Source: Peptoclostridium litorale DSM 5388
Lineage (GTDB): Bacteria > Bacillota > Clostridia > Peptostreptococcales > Peptostreptococcaceae
Direction of reading: 5' to 3'
Assembly (NCBI RefSeq): GCF_900141635.1
Contig: NZ_FSRH01000001.1
Location: 186,001-250,000 of the forward strand
DNA length: 64,000 bases
The translations under genes and the position numbers were made by a program. This document shows, in pieces, positions 6,718 through 16,411 of this stretch; within the stretch, counting starts at the first letter, position 1, and every line of letters starts with the position of its first letter. The notes beneath the pieces are model-generated. The model saw only the letters and a program-made list of their open reading frames with translations. It was not told where the DNA came from and ran no database searches.

Positions 6718-8595
6718 CTATATTACCTTATGATTCCCTACAACCCTGCCTTCTAATATCCGCCTTATTTTCCCAGCCGGCAGAGGCTTGCTGAAAAGAT
6801 ATCCCTGTGCCAAATTGCAATTGTTTTTCTTCAAAAATATTGCCTGCTCTTTGTTTTCCACACCTTCAGCTATTATGTTCATATTTAAATTCATTCCCAT
6901 ATCTATAATTGTCTTTATAATTGAAACTGCATTTTCATCAACCTGTATTCCGTCAATGAAAGACTTGTCGATTTTTAAATTGTCTATAGGCAGATATCTT
7001 AGTAGACTTAAAGACGAATAACCTGTGCCAAAATCATCCATGGACAATTTTACTCCCATTTCCCTCAGTTCGCTTAACACCCCATGTAAATACTCACTGT
7101 TTTGCATTATGCTTTCAGTCATTTCCAGTTCAAGATACCGTGAATCCAGCCTGGTCTCCGTAAGCACCTTTTTTATCCCTTTTATAAAGTCCCTGTGCTG
7201 GAATTGCTTTACTGAGACATTTACAGCCATGTTGACATTAGGCAGTCCCGCTTCCTGCCATTCCTTGTTTTGCTTGCACGCTGTCTTCAAAACCCATTTG
7301 CCAATATCTACAATAATGCCTGTTTCTTCTGCTACGGGAATAAATTCTGCCGGGGATATGAGCCCGAACTCAGGATGTCTCCAGCGGATTAGCGCTTCAA
7401 CTCCTACAATTTCACTAGTCTCCAAGTTGAATTGCGGCTGATATTGTAAGAAAAATTCATCGTTCGCCAGTGCTGTCCTTAATCCATTTGCCAGCATCAT
7501 CTTTTTCCCGACCCTTTTGCCTTGATCCGGAGTATACAGCTGATAATGGTTCCTTCCCCTTTCTTTTGCAAAATGCATGGCTGTATCGGCACATTTGACC
7601 AACGTGTCTATGTCACTTCCATGCATAGGGTATACGCTTATCCCTATGCTGGCCGACAGGAAAATCTCACAATCCTCTACTTTGACCGGGTGAGACATTT
7701 CTTCGAGAATACATTCGGCGATTTTTGACGCTCTTTCCCTCCCAACATCTTTCAGCATGATAATAAATTCATCGCCACCATACCTGGAAAGAAAGCCATA
7801 TTCACACAAACATCTATTCAATTTTCTCGAGACATTCTGCAATACAACGTCTCCAGTTGAATGACCCATAGTATCATTTATCATCTTAAAAAAGTCCAAG
7901 TCAAAAAAAATCACGCTTATGTTTTGATCACTATCTCCATAACCAGCCAAAATCTCATTAAACTTGTCATATAACATGTTTCTGTTGGGCAGGCTCGTCA
8001 AGACATCATAATAGGCCAGATATTCATTTTTTTCCTCAGAACTTTTTAAATCAGTAATATCAGACAACACTCCGTTTATTTTAATAACATTGCCACAAGA
8101 ATCCATGTTTGGAGTGCTTCTATCCTTTATCCAGCAAACTTCGCCATCTCCTTTTATTATGCGGTATACTGTGGTCACCGATTTTCCCGAATACAATTGT
8201 CCAAGCTTTTCTTCGATTAAGAGCTTGTCTTTTGGGTGGACCAGGCTCCTCCAGTACCGTGGGTTTTCCCGAAATTTTTGTCGAGGCACTCCAAATATTT
8301 TTTCAATTCCAGCCGACACCATCGCAACATTTTCATCAACATCAAATGACCACAGTGCGACATCTATATTATCGAATATTTGTTGAAGCTCCTTTTCATT
8401 TTCACTTGCTTTTTGTGAGTAAAACTGTAGTTCGTCATAGTTTTTGCCTAAGAACCAAACAAGCGCAATTAAGATAGGCAGCAGCATCTTTTCAATCGTA
8501 TCTATATATCCAAATTTATTATAGTAGTAAATAAGAAATATCGATTCCATAATCAGGAATACCAGTGCCAAGCATATTCTCCCCTTGTATTTCAA
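6718..8595 (-). CDS. Membrane PAS-GGDEF-EAL cyclic-di-GMP protein
   Basis: About 625 aa: two N-terminal membrane helices, a PAS domain (roughly 70-185), a GGDEF domain with intact RYGGDEF, and a C-terminal EAL domain with intact EALIRW, NVSVKQ, ELEMTES and DDFGTGYSSL. Both cyclase and phosphodiesterase sites look competent, so net activity cannot be told. TTG 8595 (KYKGRICL) has GAGGGTGG upstream; the GTG at 8607 abuts that site. Last gene of the leftward signalling cluster, 100 bases after the STAS gene. Confidence 0.9.
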   Translation of the reverse strand: MKYKGRICLALVFLIMESIFLIYYYNKFGYIDTIEKMLLPILIALVWFLGKNYDELQFYSQKASENEKELQQIFDNIDVALWSFDVDENVAMVSAGIEKIFGVPRQKFRENPRYWRSLVHPKDKLLIEEKLGQLYSGKSVTTVYRIIKGDGEVCWIKDRSTPNMDSCGNVIKINGVLSDITDLKSSEEKNEYLAYYDVLTSLPNRNMLYDKFNEILAGYGDSDQNISVIFFDLDFFKMINDTMGHSTGDVVLQNVSRKLNRCLCEYGFLSRYGGDEFIIMLKDVGRERASKIAECILEEMSHPVKVEDCEIFLSASIGISVYPMHGSDIDTLVKCADTAMHFAKERGRNHYQLYTPDQGKRVGKKMMLANGLRTALANDEFFLQYQPQFNLETSEIVGVEALIRWRHPEFGLISPAEFIPVAEETGIIVDIGKWVLKTACKQNKEWQEAGLPNVNMAVNVSVKQFQHRDFIKGIKKVLTETRLDSRYLELEMTESIMQNSEYLHGVLSELREMGVKLSMDDFGTGYSSLSLLRYLPIDNLKIDKSFIDGIQVDENAVSIIKTIIDMGMNLNMNIIAEGVENKEQAIFLKKNNCNLAQGYLFSKPLPAGKIRRILEGRVVGNHKVI

Positions 8596-8707
8596 AGTGT
8601 TCGCCACCCTCTATTCTCAATATATTTTAAAATTCATTTGTATCCCCCGATACATAATAACGACCATACTTCTCTTTCTGCATGATTTTGATACCGCCTC
8701 TTGTCAC

Positions 8708-8989
8708 CTATGCCTGAATGTCAAACACCTTGTCCAGCCTTGTAAGCTCGAATACCCTCATAACCTGCGAACTTATGGATTTCAATTTCAATGTTCCCCC
8801 CAGCTTAACACACTTCTTATGAATTCCAACAAGCACTCCAAGACCTGTGCTGTCGATAAACACGCACCTGCTGAAATCGAATAAAAACTGCTTTTCCCCT
8901 CCATCAAACATGCCATTTATCTCCTGTCTGAACGCATCCGCCTCTTCCACTGAAAAGTTCTCAGGGACATTAATTTTTAACTCTGCCAT
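8708..8989 (-). CDS. STAS-domain anti-sigma factor antagonist (SpoIIAA/RsbV type)
   Basis: 93-aa single STAS domain. Ser47 in FIDSTGLGV is the position phosphorylated by cognate HATPase kinases and dephosphorylated by SpoIIE/PP2C phosphatases. Its ATG overlaps the chemoreceptor stop by one base (TAATG), so it is translationally coupled to it. With the kinase and phosphatase encoded just upstream it completes a partner-switching set. Confidence 0.92.
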   Translation of the reverse strand: MAELKINVPENFSVEEADAFRQEINGMFDGGEKQFLFDFSRCVFIDSTGLGVLVGIHKKCVKLGGTLKLKSISSQVMRVFELTRLDKVFDIQA

Positions 8990-10995
8990 TAGTTATCACC
9001 TCGAACAATAAATTTTTTTACAAGACTGTTGAGTTCATTCGCCATGGCGCTTGTCTCTTCTGAAGCCGCAGCAAAATTTTGTATTATTGAAGACTGCTCT
9101 TCTGAAGCCAAAGCTACCTGCTGGCTGTTTCCCATTGTAGTCTCAGTGATAGTTGCAACAGCGTCGATAAGCTGTATTATCTGCTCCGAGCTTGCAACCT
9201 CGTTATTCGTGACATCTACTATTTGGTCTATGCCTTCTGCTATATTTTCAACCGCATCTATGATCTTAATGAAAGACTCGTCAGTTTCCCTTGCAACAAC
9301 CACTCCGTTTGTAACCGCCTTTTCACTGTCACCCATAGACCTTGATGCCCTGTCTATCTGCACTACCATTTCGCTTACCAGTGAAGATATTTCATTTGCC
9401 TCGACACTAGTCTGCTCCGAAAGCTGCCTTACTTCGTCCGCAACTACTGTAAATCCCCTTCCGTGCTCCCCTGCCCTTGCCGCCTCAATGGCTGCATTCA
9501 GCGCCAGCAGGTTCGTCTGGTTTGATATATTATTTATTGTGTTTATTATGCCGCTTACCTTCTTGGAGATTTCATCCAACACATTGAATGCTCTGGCCGT
9601 TTCATTTGAAACCCTGCTTATGTTCTCAATGGCTTCGACAGTCGTTTTCAGCTTGTCCCTGCCCACCTGAGCCGCTTCCACTGTATGCTGGGAATAATCC
9701 TTTGCCTTGAATGCCCTACTTTGGGCTATTTGGATCAGGCTCGAAAGCTGCACGAGCACTTCTGACGTTTCAACTATTGAGCTGTTCTGGCTCTCCGCAT
9801 TTGTGGCAACCTCCTGTATGTTTGCCGCAATTTGCTGGGTCGAAGCAGTTATCTCTTCTGCTGATGCGGCTATTTCCTCTGATGAAGCCGTCAGTTCAGC
9901 CGAACCGCTTCTTACATGGCCGATTATTTTAGACTGGCTTTCAATCATACTGTTGAAATACTCTCCCAACGTCTGTATTTCGTCCTTTGTCTTTATATTT
10001 GAGCTTACAGTCAAGTCTCCATTTCCCGCTTTGATCATGAGGTCCTCCAGCTCGGCAATTGGCTTTATTATTCTACTATTTGTGATTAAATAGGCCAAAA
10101 AGAGTGCAACAATAAGCGATGACATGGATATTGCAATTGTATCTTTTTTGATTTTGTATGCCGGCGCCATGTATTCATCGTAGTCGGCCACTATGGCTAC
10201 GCTCCACTCGCCTGCAGGGTGAAAGCATACGAATTTTCTAACACCTTGATATGTATAAAAGCCTTCTCCGATTTCCCCCTGCTTCATTTTCTCCACTAAA
10301 GCACTTAGTTCATAATTGTCTGTATTACTCACGTTCTCACTGAGCACCTTTTCAGAGTCCGGATGCTGCACAATCAGCCCGCTTTTATCCAGCATGTATG
10401 CGTATCCGTTTTCTCCTATCTTTATTTCGGATATATTCCTTGATATGTTTTCAAATGAGACTGTTCCATGTATTGACCCTACGACTCTGCCCTCAAGTAC
10501 AAGTGGATGTGCAATTGCAATTACAGGTTTTCCCGAAATCTTCGAAAAAATGACATCACTTTCTGACGCATTGCCCCCGAGGGCGCTTTTTATATAGTCC
10601 CTGTCGCTAAGGTCTATATTCAGATTCTCGTCTTTGCTGCTCATCACAGTCATTCCGAGAGAATTTACAATTACGATGTCGTCCAGCAGTCCGTCATTTT
10701 CTCTCCTGACGCTTGATATGTATTCAAATGCCTCATTGTTTAGGCCGCTTTCCCCCGCAGCCGCCCTTGCCAGGACCTGGTTATAGCTTAAAAGCTGAAT
10801 ATATCCCTTTACTGAATCCACCTCTCCCACTATGGAATCAGATGCATCCATGACAATCTGGCCCAGTTCTTCCTCTTTGATGCTTTGCACGGAATTTGCT
10901 GCCAGGTTGTATGAAGTGATCCCCAAAGCTATAAGCGGGACAGATATAAATACTAAAAACATAAGCGTCAATTTCGTTTTAATGCTCATCTTCAT
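8989..10995 (-). CDS. Methyl-accepting chemotaxis protein with double Cache domain
   Basis: 668-aa chemoreceptor: N-terminal TM helix, extracellular double-Cache sensor (about 37-280), second TM near 290, HAMP, then a cytoplasmic signalling domain with the conserved tip ([19 protein letters not shown]). It starts at ATG 10995, 8 bases after AAGGA. It sits between the HATPase kinase and STAS genes, which is unusual for a receptor normally coupled to CheA/CheW. The ligand is unknown; Cache domains often bind amino acids or carboxylates. Confidence 0.93.
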   Translation of the reverse strand: MKMSIKTKLTLMFLVFISVPLIALGITSYNLAANSVQSIKEEELGQIVMDASDSIVGEVDSVKGYIQLLSYNQVLARAAAGESGLNNEAFEYISSVRRENDGLLDDIVIVNSLGMTVMSSKDENLNIDLSDRDYIKSALGGNASESDVIFSKISGKPVIAIAHPLVLEGRVVGSIHGTVSFENISRNISEIKIGENGYAYMLDKSGLIVQHPDSEKVLSENVSNTDNYELSALVEKMKQGEIGEGFYTYQGVRKFVCFHPAGEWSVAIVADYDEYMAPAYKIKKDTIAISMSSLIVALFLAYLITNSRIIKPIAELEDLMIKAGNGDLTVSSNIKTKDEIQTLGEYFNSMIESQSKIIGHVRSGSAELTASSEEIAASAEEITASTQQIAANIQEVATNAESQNSSIVETSEVLVQLSSLIQIAQSRAFKAKDYSQHTVEAAQVGRDKLKTTVEAIENISRVSNETARAFNVLDEISKKVSGIINTINNISNQTNLLALNAAIEAARAGEHGRGFTVVADEVRQLSEQTSVEANEISSLVSEMVVQIDRASRSMGDSEKAVTNGVVVARETDESFIKIIDAVENIAEGIDQIVDVTNNEVASSEQIIQLIDAVATITETTMGNSQQVALASEEQSSIIQNFAAASEETSAMANELNSLVKKFIVRGDN

Positions 10996-11019
10996 ATCAT
11001 CATTCCTTTCAAAAAAGTA

Positions 11020-11424
11020 TTATAGACTGCTATTAGATTTCATTTTTTTTTTCATGATCAGGCACTTGTTGCTTATACTGATTTCATCTGCAATGCAGTT
11101 TATCAAAAAAAGCCCCCTTCCAGATTCGTTGAGCAGATTTTCATCTGAATGGCAGTCTGGAATTGAAATCTCTTCGACTTCAAAATTCGAATCCTTTACT
11201 GTAAACTCCACGCTCTCACCGTCACACAAGTACTCTATATGTATTGGCCTGTCCTTGTCGCCTCTGTTCCCGTGATTGAACGTATTCACCATCGCTTCTG
11301 TAAGCATGAGCTTTATGTCGAAATAGTCTTCAAATGCGCCTATTTCACTAATAATATTGTCTATCACTTCAGCGCACATACTTAGACCATATAGCACATA
11401 CTCATTTGATTTTTTCCCTATCAC
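11020..11424 (-). CDS. HATPase anti-sigma-type serine kinase (RsbW/SpoIIAB-like)
   Basis: 134-aa GHKL ATPase with N-box EAMVNTFNHGN and G-box ESGRGLFLI, the layout of kinases that phosphorylate STAS antagonists. It starts at GTG 11424 soon after the phosphatase gene (stop at 11440) and precedes the chemoreceptor. No sigma factor is encoded nearby, so its released partner may not be a sigma factor. Confidence 0.88.
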   Translation of the reverse strand: MIGKKSNEYVLYGLSMCAEVIDNIISEIGAFEDYFDIKLMLTEAMVNTFNHGNRGDKDRPIHIEYLCDGESVEFTVKDSNFEVEEISIPDCHSDENLLNESGRGLFLINCIADEISISNKCLIMKKKMKSNSSL

Positions 11425-11439
11425 CCTAAATTTGTCACC

Positions 11440-13338
11440 TCACTTAATATCAAATGCAATAAACGTGCAGTCGTCCTTTAAACCTTCACTGCCATTTGAA
11501 CAATTGCGTATACTGTCAGTTATATAGCTTTTCAATTCAGCAATGGACAAGCTATTTAGCATTTCCTCCATGCATTTGTCATCTTCTATGAATTCCATTC
11601 CGTCGGTGAAGAAATAAAACCTGTCGCCGCTTTTAAAATGAATAGACTGCTGGTCAAACTCGCTGTTTTCAAACATTCCCAGAAAAGGCCCTTTGACAGT
11701 TTTTTCTTCATATTTATTTTTCGCACTTTTATGCATGAACTGGCTTATTCCGGCGCCCGCCACATTTGCTACGCCTTTTTCAAAATCCAGACTGAAGCAG
11801 CAAGCCGCAATATATGTCTCTTCGTCAAGCCTGCAAAGCCTTTCATTCAAATCACGCACCACATCAATGGGACTGATGCATTTTGCTGTGGATTCATGAT
11901 ACATGACATTGAACGCCAGATTTTTAAGCGCCGCTGTAACACCTTTCCCGCTGACATCCCATATCACTCCCAGCACAAGGCCTTCATCTACGGCTTTTAA
12001 GTAATAGCCGTCACCGCTGACCGCATGCGCGGCTGCATAGACGACTTCCATATCGGCCTTGCCAGGCAGTGGGAATACCCTCTGTAGGGATTTTTTCTGC
12101 ATTGAGGCTGCCTTGCCAATCCCCGTGCCCTTCAATATCTTCTTCATTTTCGACGTTTCCCTAGCCATGACGCCGACCTCGTCGCTCCTGTTGGCAAACA
12201 CCTTCAGAGTATTGTTTGTTTTGAAGTCAAAGCCAGCTGTGTTTTCAATTATATTAGTTATCTTTATTATGGGCTCTGAAAGGGACTTTGAAATTCGAAA
12301 TGCAATTTTGACAATTATTAAAACAGACAGGATTGTAGCCAGCAATATGAACATCATGTGTATTTTCAGCTGCATGTACGCCTCGCTCATTGGAGCCGTG
12401 CAGCCTAGTATCCACCCATTGCTCATATGGGAATAGCCAAGGATCTTATTTTCCCCCATAAGAACATATCTTGCCGTTCCCGAGGGCACGCTCAGTGCCT
12501 CTTGCACCTGATCTGTAGTATTTCCGCTGTATACGGACATTATGCTGTCCTCATGACTGAATTCAGGGTGAACCAAAAAGTGAAGGTCCTGATCCATCAA
12601 AAATGCATATCCGTTGTCGAATACCTTCAGTTCCTCGATTGACCTTCTCATCAAGTCAATGCTTATGTCTATCCCTACAACCCCAACCAAAATGCCTTCT
12701 TTGAACACAGGTTCGGTGTAAGATATTATGGTCTCATCAATTTCAGGCTCTTCGTAGGGCTTACTCCACACGCCTTTTCTCTCCATTACGGGACTATAGT
12801 ACCACCTCATATTTTCATTTTCCGGATAAAAGCTCTCTATGTATGGATGCTCTGGATCTGGATCTGAATCCATCTGTTGCAGTAAACCGTTTCCCGCTAA
12901 ATCGGCATACCAAATCTCGTGGACTCTGCCTGTGAGCTTTGGGTTGATGGTAAAGTATACTGCTTCAACGCCGCTTTTTATGTCTATTCCCTTCTGGGCA
13001 TTTATATCGTCGGCCACTGTCTTTATCAGCATATCCATTTCTCTTTCATACTGCTCTATGTACGCATTTGGATGTTCGTTGAACTGTTTTGGCTCAAATC
13101 CATTGTCAAGACAGTATTTCATAACTTTCACTGACTGTTCAACGGATCTCAAGTCGGAGTCGAATTTGTTGGCGTAGTTCTGGGAAATCAAAGCCATCTT
13201 TTCGCTTATCTCTTTTTCAAAAGAGCAGTAGTGCGACAAAATCATCATAATGCTTATCAGCAGTGCTGTGATAACAGCGCAGACAACCATTGCTGCCGTC
13301 ATTTTGGTTCTTATGCTTTTTCCAAAGTATTCTTCCAT
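11440..13338 (-). CDS. Sensor phosphatase: Cache-HAMP-SpoIIE (PP2C, RsbU-like)
   Basis: About 632 aa: TM helix near residue 20, extracellular double-Cache domain, second TM near 335, HAMP, and a SpoIIE/PP2C domain with metal-binding aspartates in VSGDGYY, WDVSGKG, YFFTDGME and LKDDCTF. It would dephosphorylate the STAS protein of this cluster in response to an external ligand. ATG 13338 was chosen over GTG 13344. A c-di-GMP-I riboswitch and terminator lie upstream, so it is the first gene under that control. Confidence 0.9.
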   Translation of the reverse strand: MEEYFGKSIRTKMTAAMVVCAVITALLISIMMILSHYCSFEKEISEKMALISQNYANKFDSDLRSVEQSVKVMKYCLDNGFEPKQFNEHPNAYIEQYEREMDMLIKTVADDINAQKGIDIKSGVEAVYFTINPKLTGRVHEIWYADLAGNGLLQQMDSDPDPEHPYIESFYPENENMRWYYSPVMERKGVWSKPYEEPEIDETIISYTEPVFKEGILVGVVGIDISIDLMRRSIEELKVFDNGYAFLMDQDLHFLVHPEFSHEDSIMSVYSGNTTDQVQEALSVPSGTARYVLMGENKILGYSHMSNGWILGCTAPMSEAYMQLKIHMMFILLATILSVLIIVKIAFRISKSLSEPIIKITNIIENTAGFDFKTNNTLKVFANRSDEVGVMARETSKMKKILKGTGIGKAASMQKKSLQRVFPLPGKADMEVVYAAAHAVSGDGYYLKAVDEGLVLGVIWDVSGKGVTAALKNLAFNVMYHESTAKCISPIDVVRDLNERLCRLDEETYIAACCFSLDFEKGVANVAGAGISQFMHKSAKNKYEEKTVKGPFLGMFENSEFDQQSIHFKSGDRFYFFTDGMEFIEDDKCMEEMLNSLSIAELKSYITDSIRNCSNGSEGLKDDCTFIAFDIK

Positions 13339-13447
13339 AGCCACTTCCCATATCGCTCAATATTTTCATATGCTTTTTTAATATCTAATTAAAAAACTAT
13401 ATTTCATTTTTATTTAATCAGCCTCCACTTTTCACCCTTAAAATTAC

Positions 13448-13493
13448 AAAAAATTAACCATCGCCGAGCTCATTTATACAAGCCCTCGATGGT
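13448..13493 (-). terminator. Riboswitch-linked intrinsic terminator
   Basis: On the minus strand arms 13487-13493 and 13457-13463 (ACCATCG/CGATGGT) close a larger stem followed by TAATTTTTTG. Lying between the c-di-GMP aptamer and the SpoIIE gene, it is the likely expression platform. Confidence 0.7.
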
Positions 13494-13552
13494 CATAGGA
13501 TTTATCTAGCTAATTAATCTAATTAGTACACTACAGTTTATACAGATATTAG

Positions 13553-13632
13553 ATTAAGCAACCTGGCAATCATAGAAACAAATTCCTTAGACCCATGGCT
13601 TTGCGTCCTTGCCTTTCAACAAGTTTGCCCAT
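13553..13632 (-). ncRNA. c-di-GMP-I (GEMM) riboswitch
   Basis: Minus-strand sequence has the class hallmarks in order: GGGCAAAC, a GAAA-capped hairpin, GGACGCAAAGCC, GGGTCTAA, a second hairpin and GCCAGGTTGC, with GCAA/TTGC closing P1. It matches the Vc2-type aptamer core. It precedes a terminator and the signalling cluster, which itself ends with a GGDEF-EAL gene. Confidence 0.92.
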
Positions 13633-13639
13633 TTATTTA

Positions 13640-13725
13640 GTTGTATAATTATGTAGGCCCAGTTCCGGCCCATACGCCTAATCCATCCCCAGGTGCATAG
13701 GACTATTGTACCTTTTTATTAGTCA
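13640..13725 (-). other. Unexplained GC-rich element upstream of the riboswitch
   Basis: A GC-rich patch in an AT-rich intergenic region. On the minus strand it contains CCTGGGGATGG, TAGGC...GCCTA able to pair, and a direct TGGGCC-ggaac-TGGGCC repeat. No reading frame and no RNA family I recognise. Confidence 0.3.
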
Positions 13726-13799
13726 TATTATATCATATTCAGAATTTATTTACTAGTAATCTCATGCATACAATAGCATGCGTTTACAATGGAAATAAC

Positions 13800-13822
13800 A
13801 AAAAAGCGGGGTTTTCCCCGCT
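13800..13822 (-). terminator. Terminator of the 47-aa gene
   Basis: Perfect stem 13805-13811 with 13816-13822 (AGCGGGG/CCCCGCT, four-base loop), followed on the minus strand by TTTTTTG. Confidence 0.85.
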
Positions 13823-13868
13823 AAATCGAAAAAAATAATAACTATAAGAAATAAAATAACTATAATTG

Positions 13869-14012
13869 CTATTTCGACTCCATATTTTTGATCAGCTGTA
13901 TGAGCTCATCAAGCTTTGACTCTATTCTCTGCATCTGCCTTTCCTTTTCAGACTCGCTTTGGCTTACAGAAGATGTCTGCATGCAGTCAAACACTACATC
14001 CTTATGATACAA
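13869..14012 (-). CDS. Small coiled-coil protein, 47 aa, unknown function
   Basis: TTG at 14012 lies 7 bases after a strong GGAGG site (AGAGGAGGGG), far better supported than upstream in-frame starts. The C-terminal half (MQRIESKLDELIQLIKN) is a heptad-like coiled coil; the middle is Ser/Glu-rich. It has its own terminator, so it is probably monocistronic. Not a family I recognise. Confidence 0.55.
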   Translation of the reverse strand: MYHKDVVFDCMQTSSVSQSESEKERQMQRIESKLDELIQLIKNMESK

Positions 14013-14165
14013 CTCGTCCCCTCCTCTCATGAAGTAAACGTTCAAGAATCGAACTTCTGTCTCTAAATACATCATGAATTTAAAACAAATATCTCATGTC
14101 TATTATAGTATTATTTAGCAATAATTTGTAGTATATAAAAAATTAAATATGGAATAAAAATATCC

Positions 14166-14199
14166 GAAAAAACCCCTTGGCAGACTTGCCAAAGGGGTT
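14166..14199 (-). terminator. Terminator of the DUF3793 gene
   Basis: Inverted repeat AACCCCTT-TGGCA around 14169-14199, overlapping the stop codon, followed by TTTTTTCGG on the minus strand. Confidence 0.85.
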
Positions 14200-14824
14200 A
14201 GCTATTATAAACCAATTTTGAATTTTGCACGAGAAGTTCTCTCGGGGAATTTTGTTCAAGCATTTTCATAAACCACAGTTTCGCACTGTTGAAGTTCGCA
14301 AATACCTCATCTGATTTCTTTGGATCTCCGTAAACTCTCCACCCTGCCATCTTTGTGAATTTGAGTTTTGGGTTTCCCATAAATCCCATTACATCCTTAA
14401 GCGGGTATCCGAAAAATATTCCCATTTCATGGGCATCTATGCACTCTCTCATTTTTTCTATTAGATGTCCCAGATATGCATCCATGGTGTAATTCAGCGG
14501 ATATCCGTGTGATTTCAAAAATCTTTGATTCTTTTGATCACTCAAAACATAGTCAAGTGTATTTTCATTGTAAAATAGTATCTTCGTACTCTTGTCGCTA
14601 CATTCAAATATGTCGTAAGAAATTTTGCTGCATCTTGAAAAATAGTGATGTATCTTTTCTATCTTTTCATCCTTAAGCTTGTCCGATGGGGAAATGCTAA
14701 AAAGATGTATAGGTTTAACTCCTGCTATTACAGGGCCTAAGTTTGAAACGAATGCTCTTACAAAAAAATCCTCACTGCTCTTAAAGCAAGTTGAACAATT
14801 TAAACCGCATGATTTTGTTTCCAA
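14198..14824 (-). CDS. DUF3793 family protein
   Basis: 208 aa. The C-terminal half has the DUF3793 signature (EMGIFFGYPLKDVMGFMG, then WRVYGDPKKSDEVFANF). The N-terminus is Cys-rich (SCGLNCSTCF). TTG 14824 is preceded by AAGGGAGGGG at good spacing; the upstream GTG/ATG at 14863/14857 lack a site. The family is common in clostridia and has no established function. Confidence 0.75.
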   Translation of the reverse strand: METKSCGLNCSTCFKSSEDFFVRAFVSNLGPVIAGVKPIHLFSISPSDKLKDEKIEKIHHYFSRCSKISYDIFECSDKSTKILFYNENTLDYVLSDQKNQRFLKSHGYPLNYTMDAYLGHLIEKMRECIDAHEMGIFFGYPLKDVMGFMGNPKLKFTKMAGWRVYGDPKKSDEVFANFNSAKLWFMKMLEQNSPRELLVQNSKLVYNS

Positions 14825-15050
14825 ACAATCCCCTCCCTTTGCACAACCAGTAAACATTTTCACAAGAGAACGATAACTATTCTCATTTATATATTACCAT
14901 ACATATCGATATCTGTAAATCTTTTTATAATTTCTTTCTCTTATTCTCAAACTCCTTCAAATTGCGTTTTTCATTTGACTAATCTATTAATTCATTATAT
15001 TTTCTGGCCTAAGCCAGCCTCTTCTTGCAATTTCTTTTTTTCAAAACGCA

Positions 15051-15081
15051 CAAAAGCTGCCTTTTCAATAGGCAGCTTTCA
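15051..15081 (-). terminator. Terminator of apbE
   Basis: Stem 15053-15061 with 15071-15079 (AAAGCTGCC/GGCAGCTTT), T-run on the minus strand, 20 bases after the apbE stop. Confidence 0.8.
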
Positions 15082-15099
15082 TGCAGTATATATATTTAA

Positions 15100-16146
15100 T
15101 TATTCGACTATTTCAAACTGCTCATCCGTAAGTGAAAATATGTCCTTAATGCCTGATGTAATATATATCTTATTTTCCTTTGTGATAAATACCGCATCCG
15201 CACCTTCATACCCTTCAACAAGCTTCAAACCTTCGCTCACTCCGCTTGAGAATGCCGCAGTAGAGAGCGCATCGGCATCTATAGACTTGTCTGCAACTAT
15301 TGAAACTCCTGCAAGCTCATTGTCAACCGGATATCCCGTACCGGGATCGAGTATATGGTGATACCTTATCCCCTCTTCTTCAAAAAACCTTTCATATATT
15401 CCCGATGTTACTACAGTTTTGTCACTTATGCTTACTATTCCCAGATAGTCACCTCTTTTAGAAAATGGATTCTGTATTCCTATATTCCAACTGCTCCCAT
15501 CAAGTTTTTTCCCGTGGGCAAATATGTTTCCCCCTATATTTACTATGGCCCTTTCTATTCCATTCTCCCTCAGAAGGCTTACTATCTCATCCGCCGCATA
15601 TCCCTTGGCTATTCCCCCAAGGTCAAGCATCATACCCTCTTTCTTAAGCTTTATGCTTTTTTGCAAATGGTCTATTTCCACATTTTTATAGCCCACAAGA
15701 GGTCTTTTAAGCTCAATTTCATATGCAGATGGAATCCTTGCACTTTCAGTCCCTATGTTCCAAAGCTTTACAAATGGACCTATGCTTATGTCAAACTTTC
15801 CATCTGAAATATTTGAAAATTCAACTCCCTTTTTTATTACAATGTACGTATCATCAGAGACCCTCACAAATTCCTTTCCCGCATTTTCATTTATGCTCAT
15901 GACCTCGCTGCCGTCGCTATTTATGGTCATTTTGTTTTCTATATCCCTTAGCCTTTGGAATACCTTTTGAAATATTTCATCAGAATGATCTCCATAGATT
16001 TGGACTGTCACGGTAGTCCCCAGTACAAACTGGGTCTTTGATTCCGGCTTTTCGTTGACAGCTCCAGGTATATTTTCACATCCGGATAACATAAATAGAT
16101 TGACTATTAATAGTATCAGAACTAATACAGTTTTTTTTATATTCAT
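15100..16146 (-). CDS. apbE: FAD:protein FMN transferase, lipoprotein
   Basis: 348-aa ApbE that attaches FMN to threonine of exported flavoproteins. Signal peptide with lipobox Cys (FMLSGCEN), then the ApbE fold: FVLGTTVTVQIYG, DLGGIAKGYAADEI, IVNIGGNIFAHG and the metal-site region HHILDPGTGYPV, DADALSTAAFSSG. ATG 16146 follows GGGGGAG. It lies divergent from a NapH-like ferredoxin; no FMN-binding-domain substrate protein is visible nearby. Confidence 0.93.
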   Translation of the reverse strand: MNIKKTVLVLILLIVNLFMLSGCENIPGAVNEKPESKTQFVLGTTVTVQIYGDHSDEIFQKVFQRLRDIENKMTINSDGSEVMSINENAGKEFVRVSDDTYIVIKKGVEFSNISDGKFDISIGPFVKLWNIGTESARIPSAYEIELKRPLVGYKNVEIDHLQKSIKLKKEGMMLDLGGIAKGYAADEIVSLLRENGIERAIVNIGGNIFAHGKKLDGSSWNIGIQNPFSKRGDYLGIVSISDKTVVTSGIYERFFEEEGIRYHHILDPGTGYPVDNELAGVSIVADKSIDADALSTAAFSSGVSEGLKLVEGYEGADAVFITKENKIYITSGIKDIFSLTDEQFEIVE

Positions 16147-16411
16147 ATGACTCCCCCATTTTATTTTAAGTTCCAACTATAAGTTTAATGCAATATCAGT
16201 ATTATGTAAATTATAAAACTCATTCTGTCATCTTAAAAACCTATATTCTCAATATTCACACATATTTCTCCTATTTGATGCAGCTGCTTATTAGAATTAA
16301 TTTTTTGCAGATTTAATTGCATACTTCACATATTTGTCACATTTGAAGGGTATTATTTATTTTAGGTATTATTTTGCAATAATAATTGTAATAGAGAATG
16401 GAGGAATTAAT

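Noticed and set aside
9029-9670. 213-aa plus-strand frame opposite the chemoreceptor
   Set aside because: Antisense shadow of the repetitive coiled-coil signalling domain.
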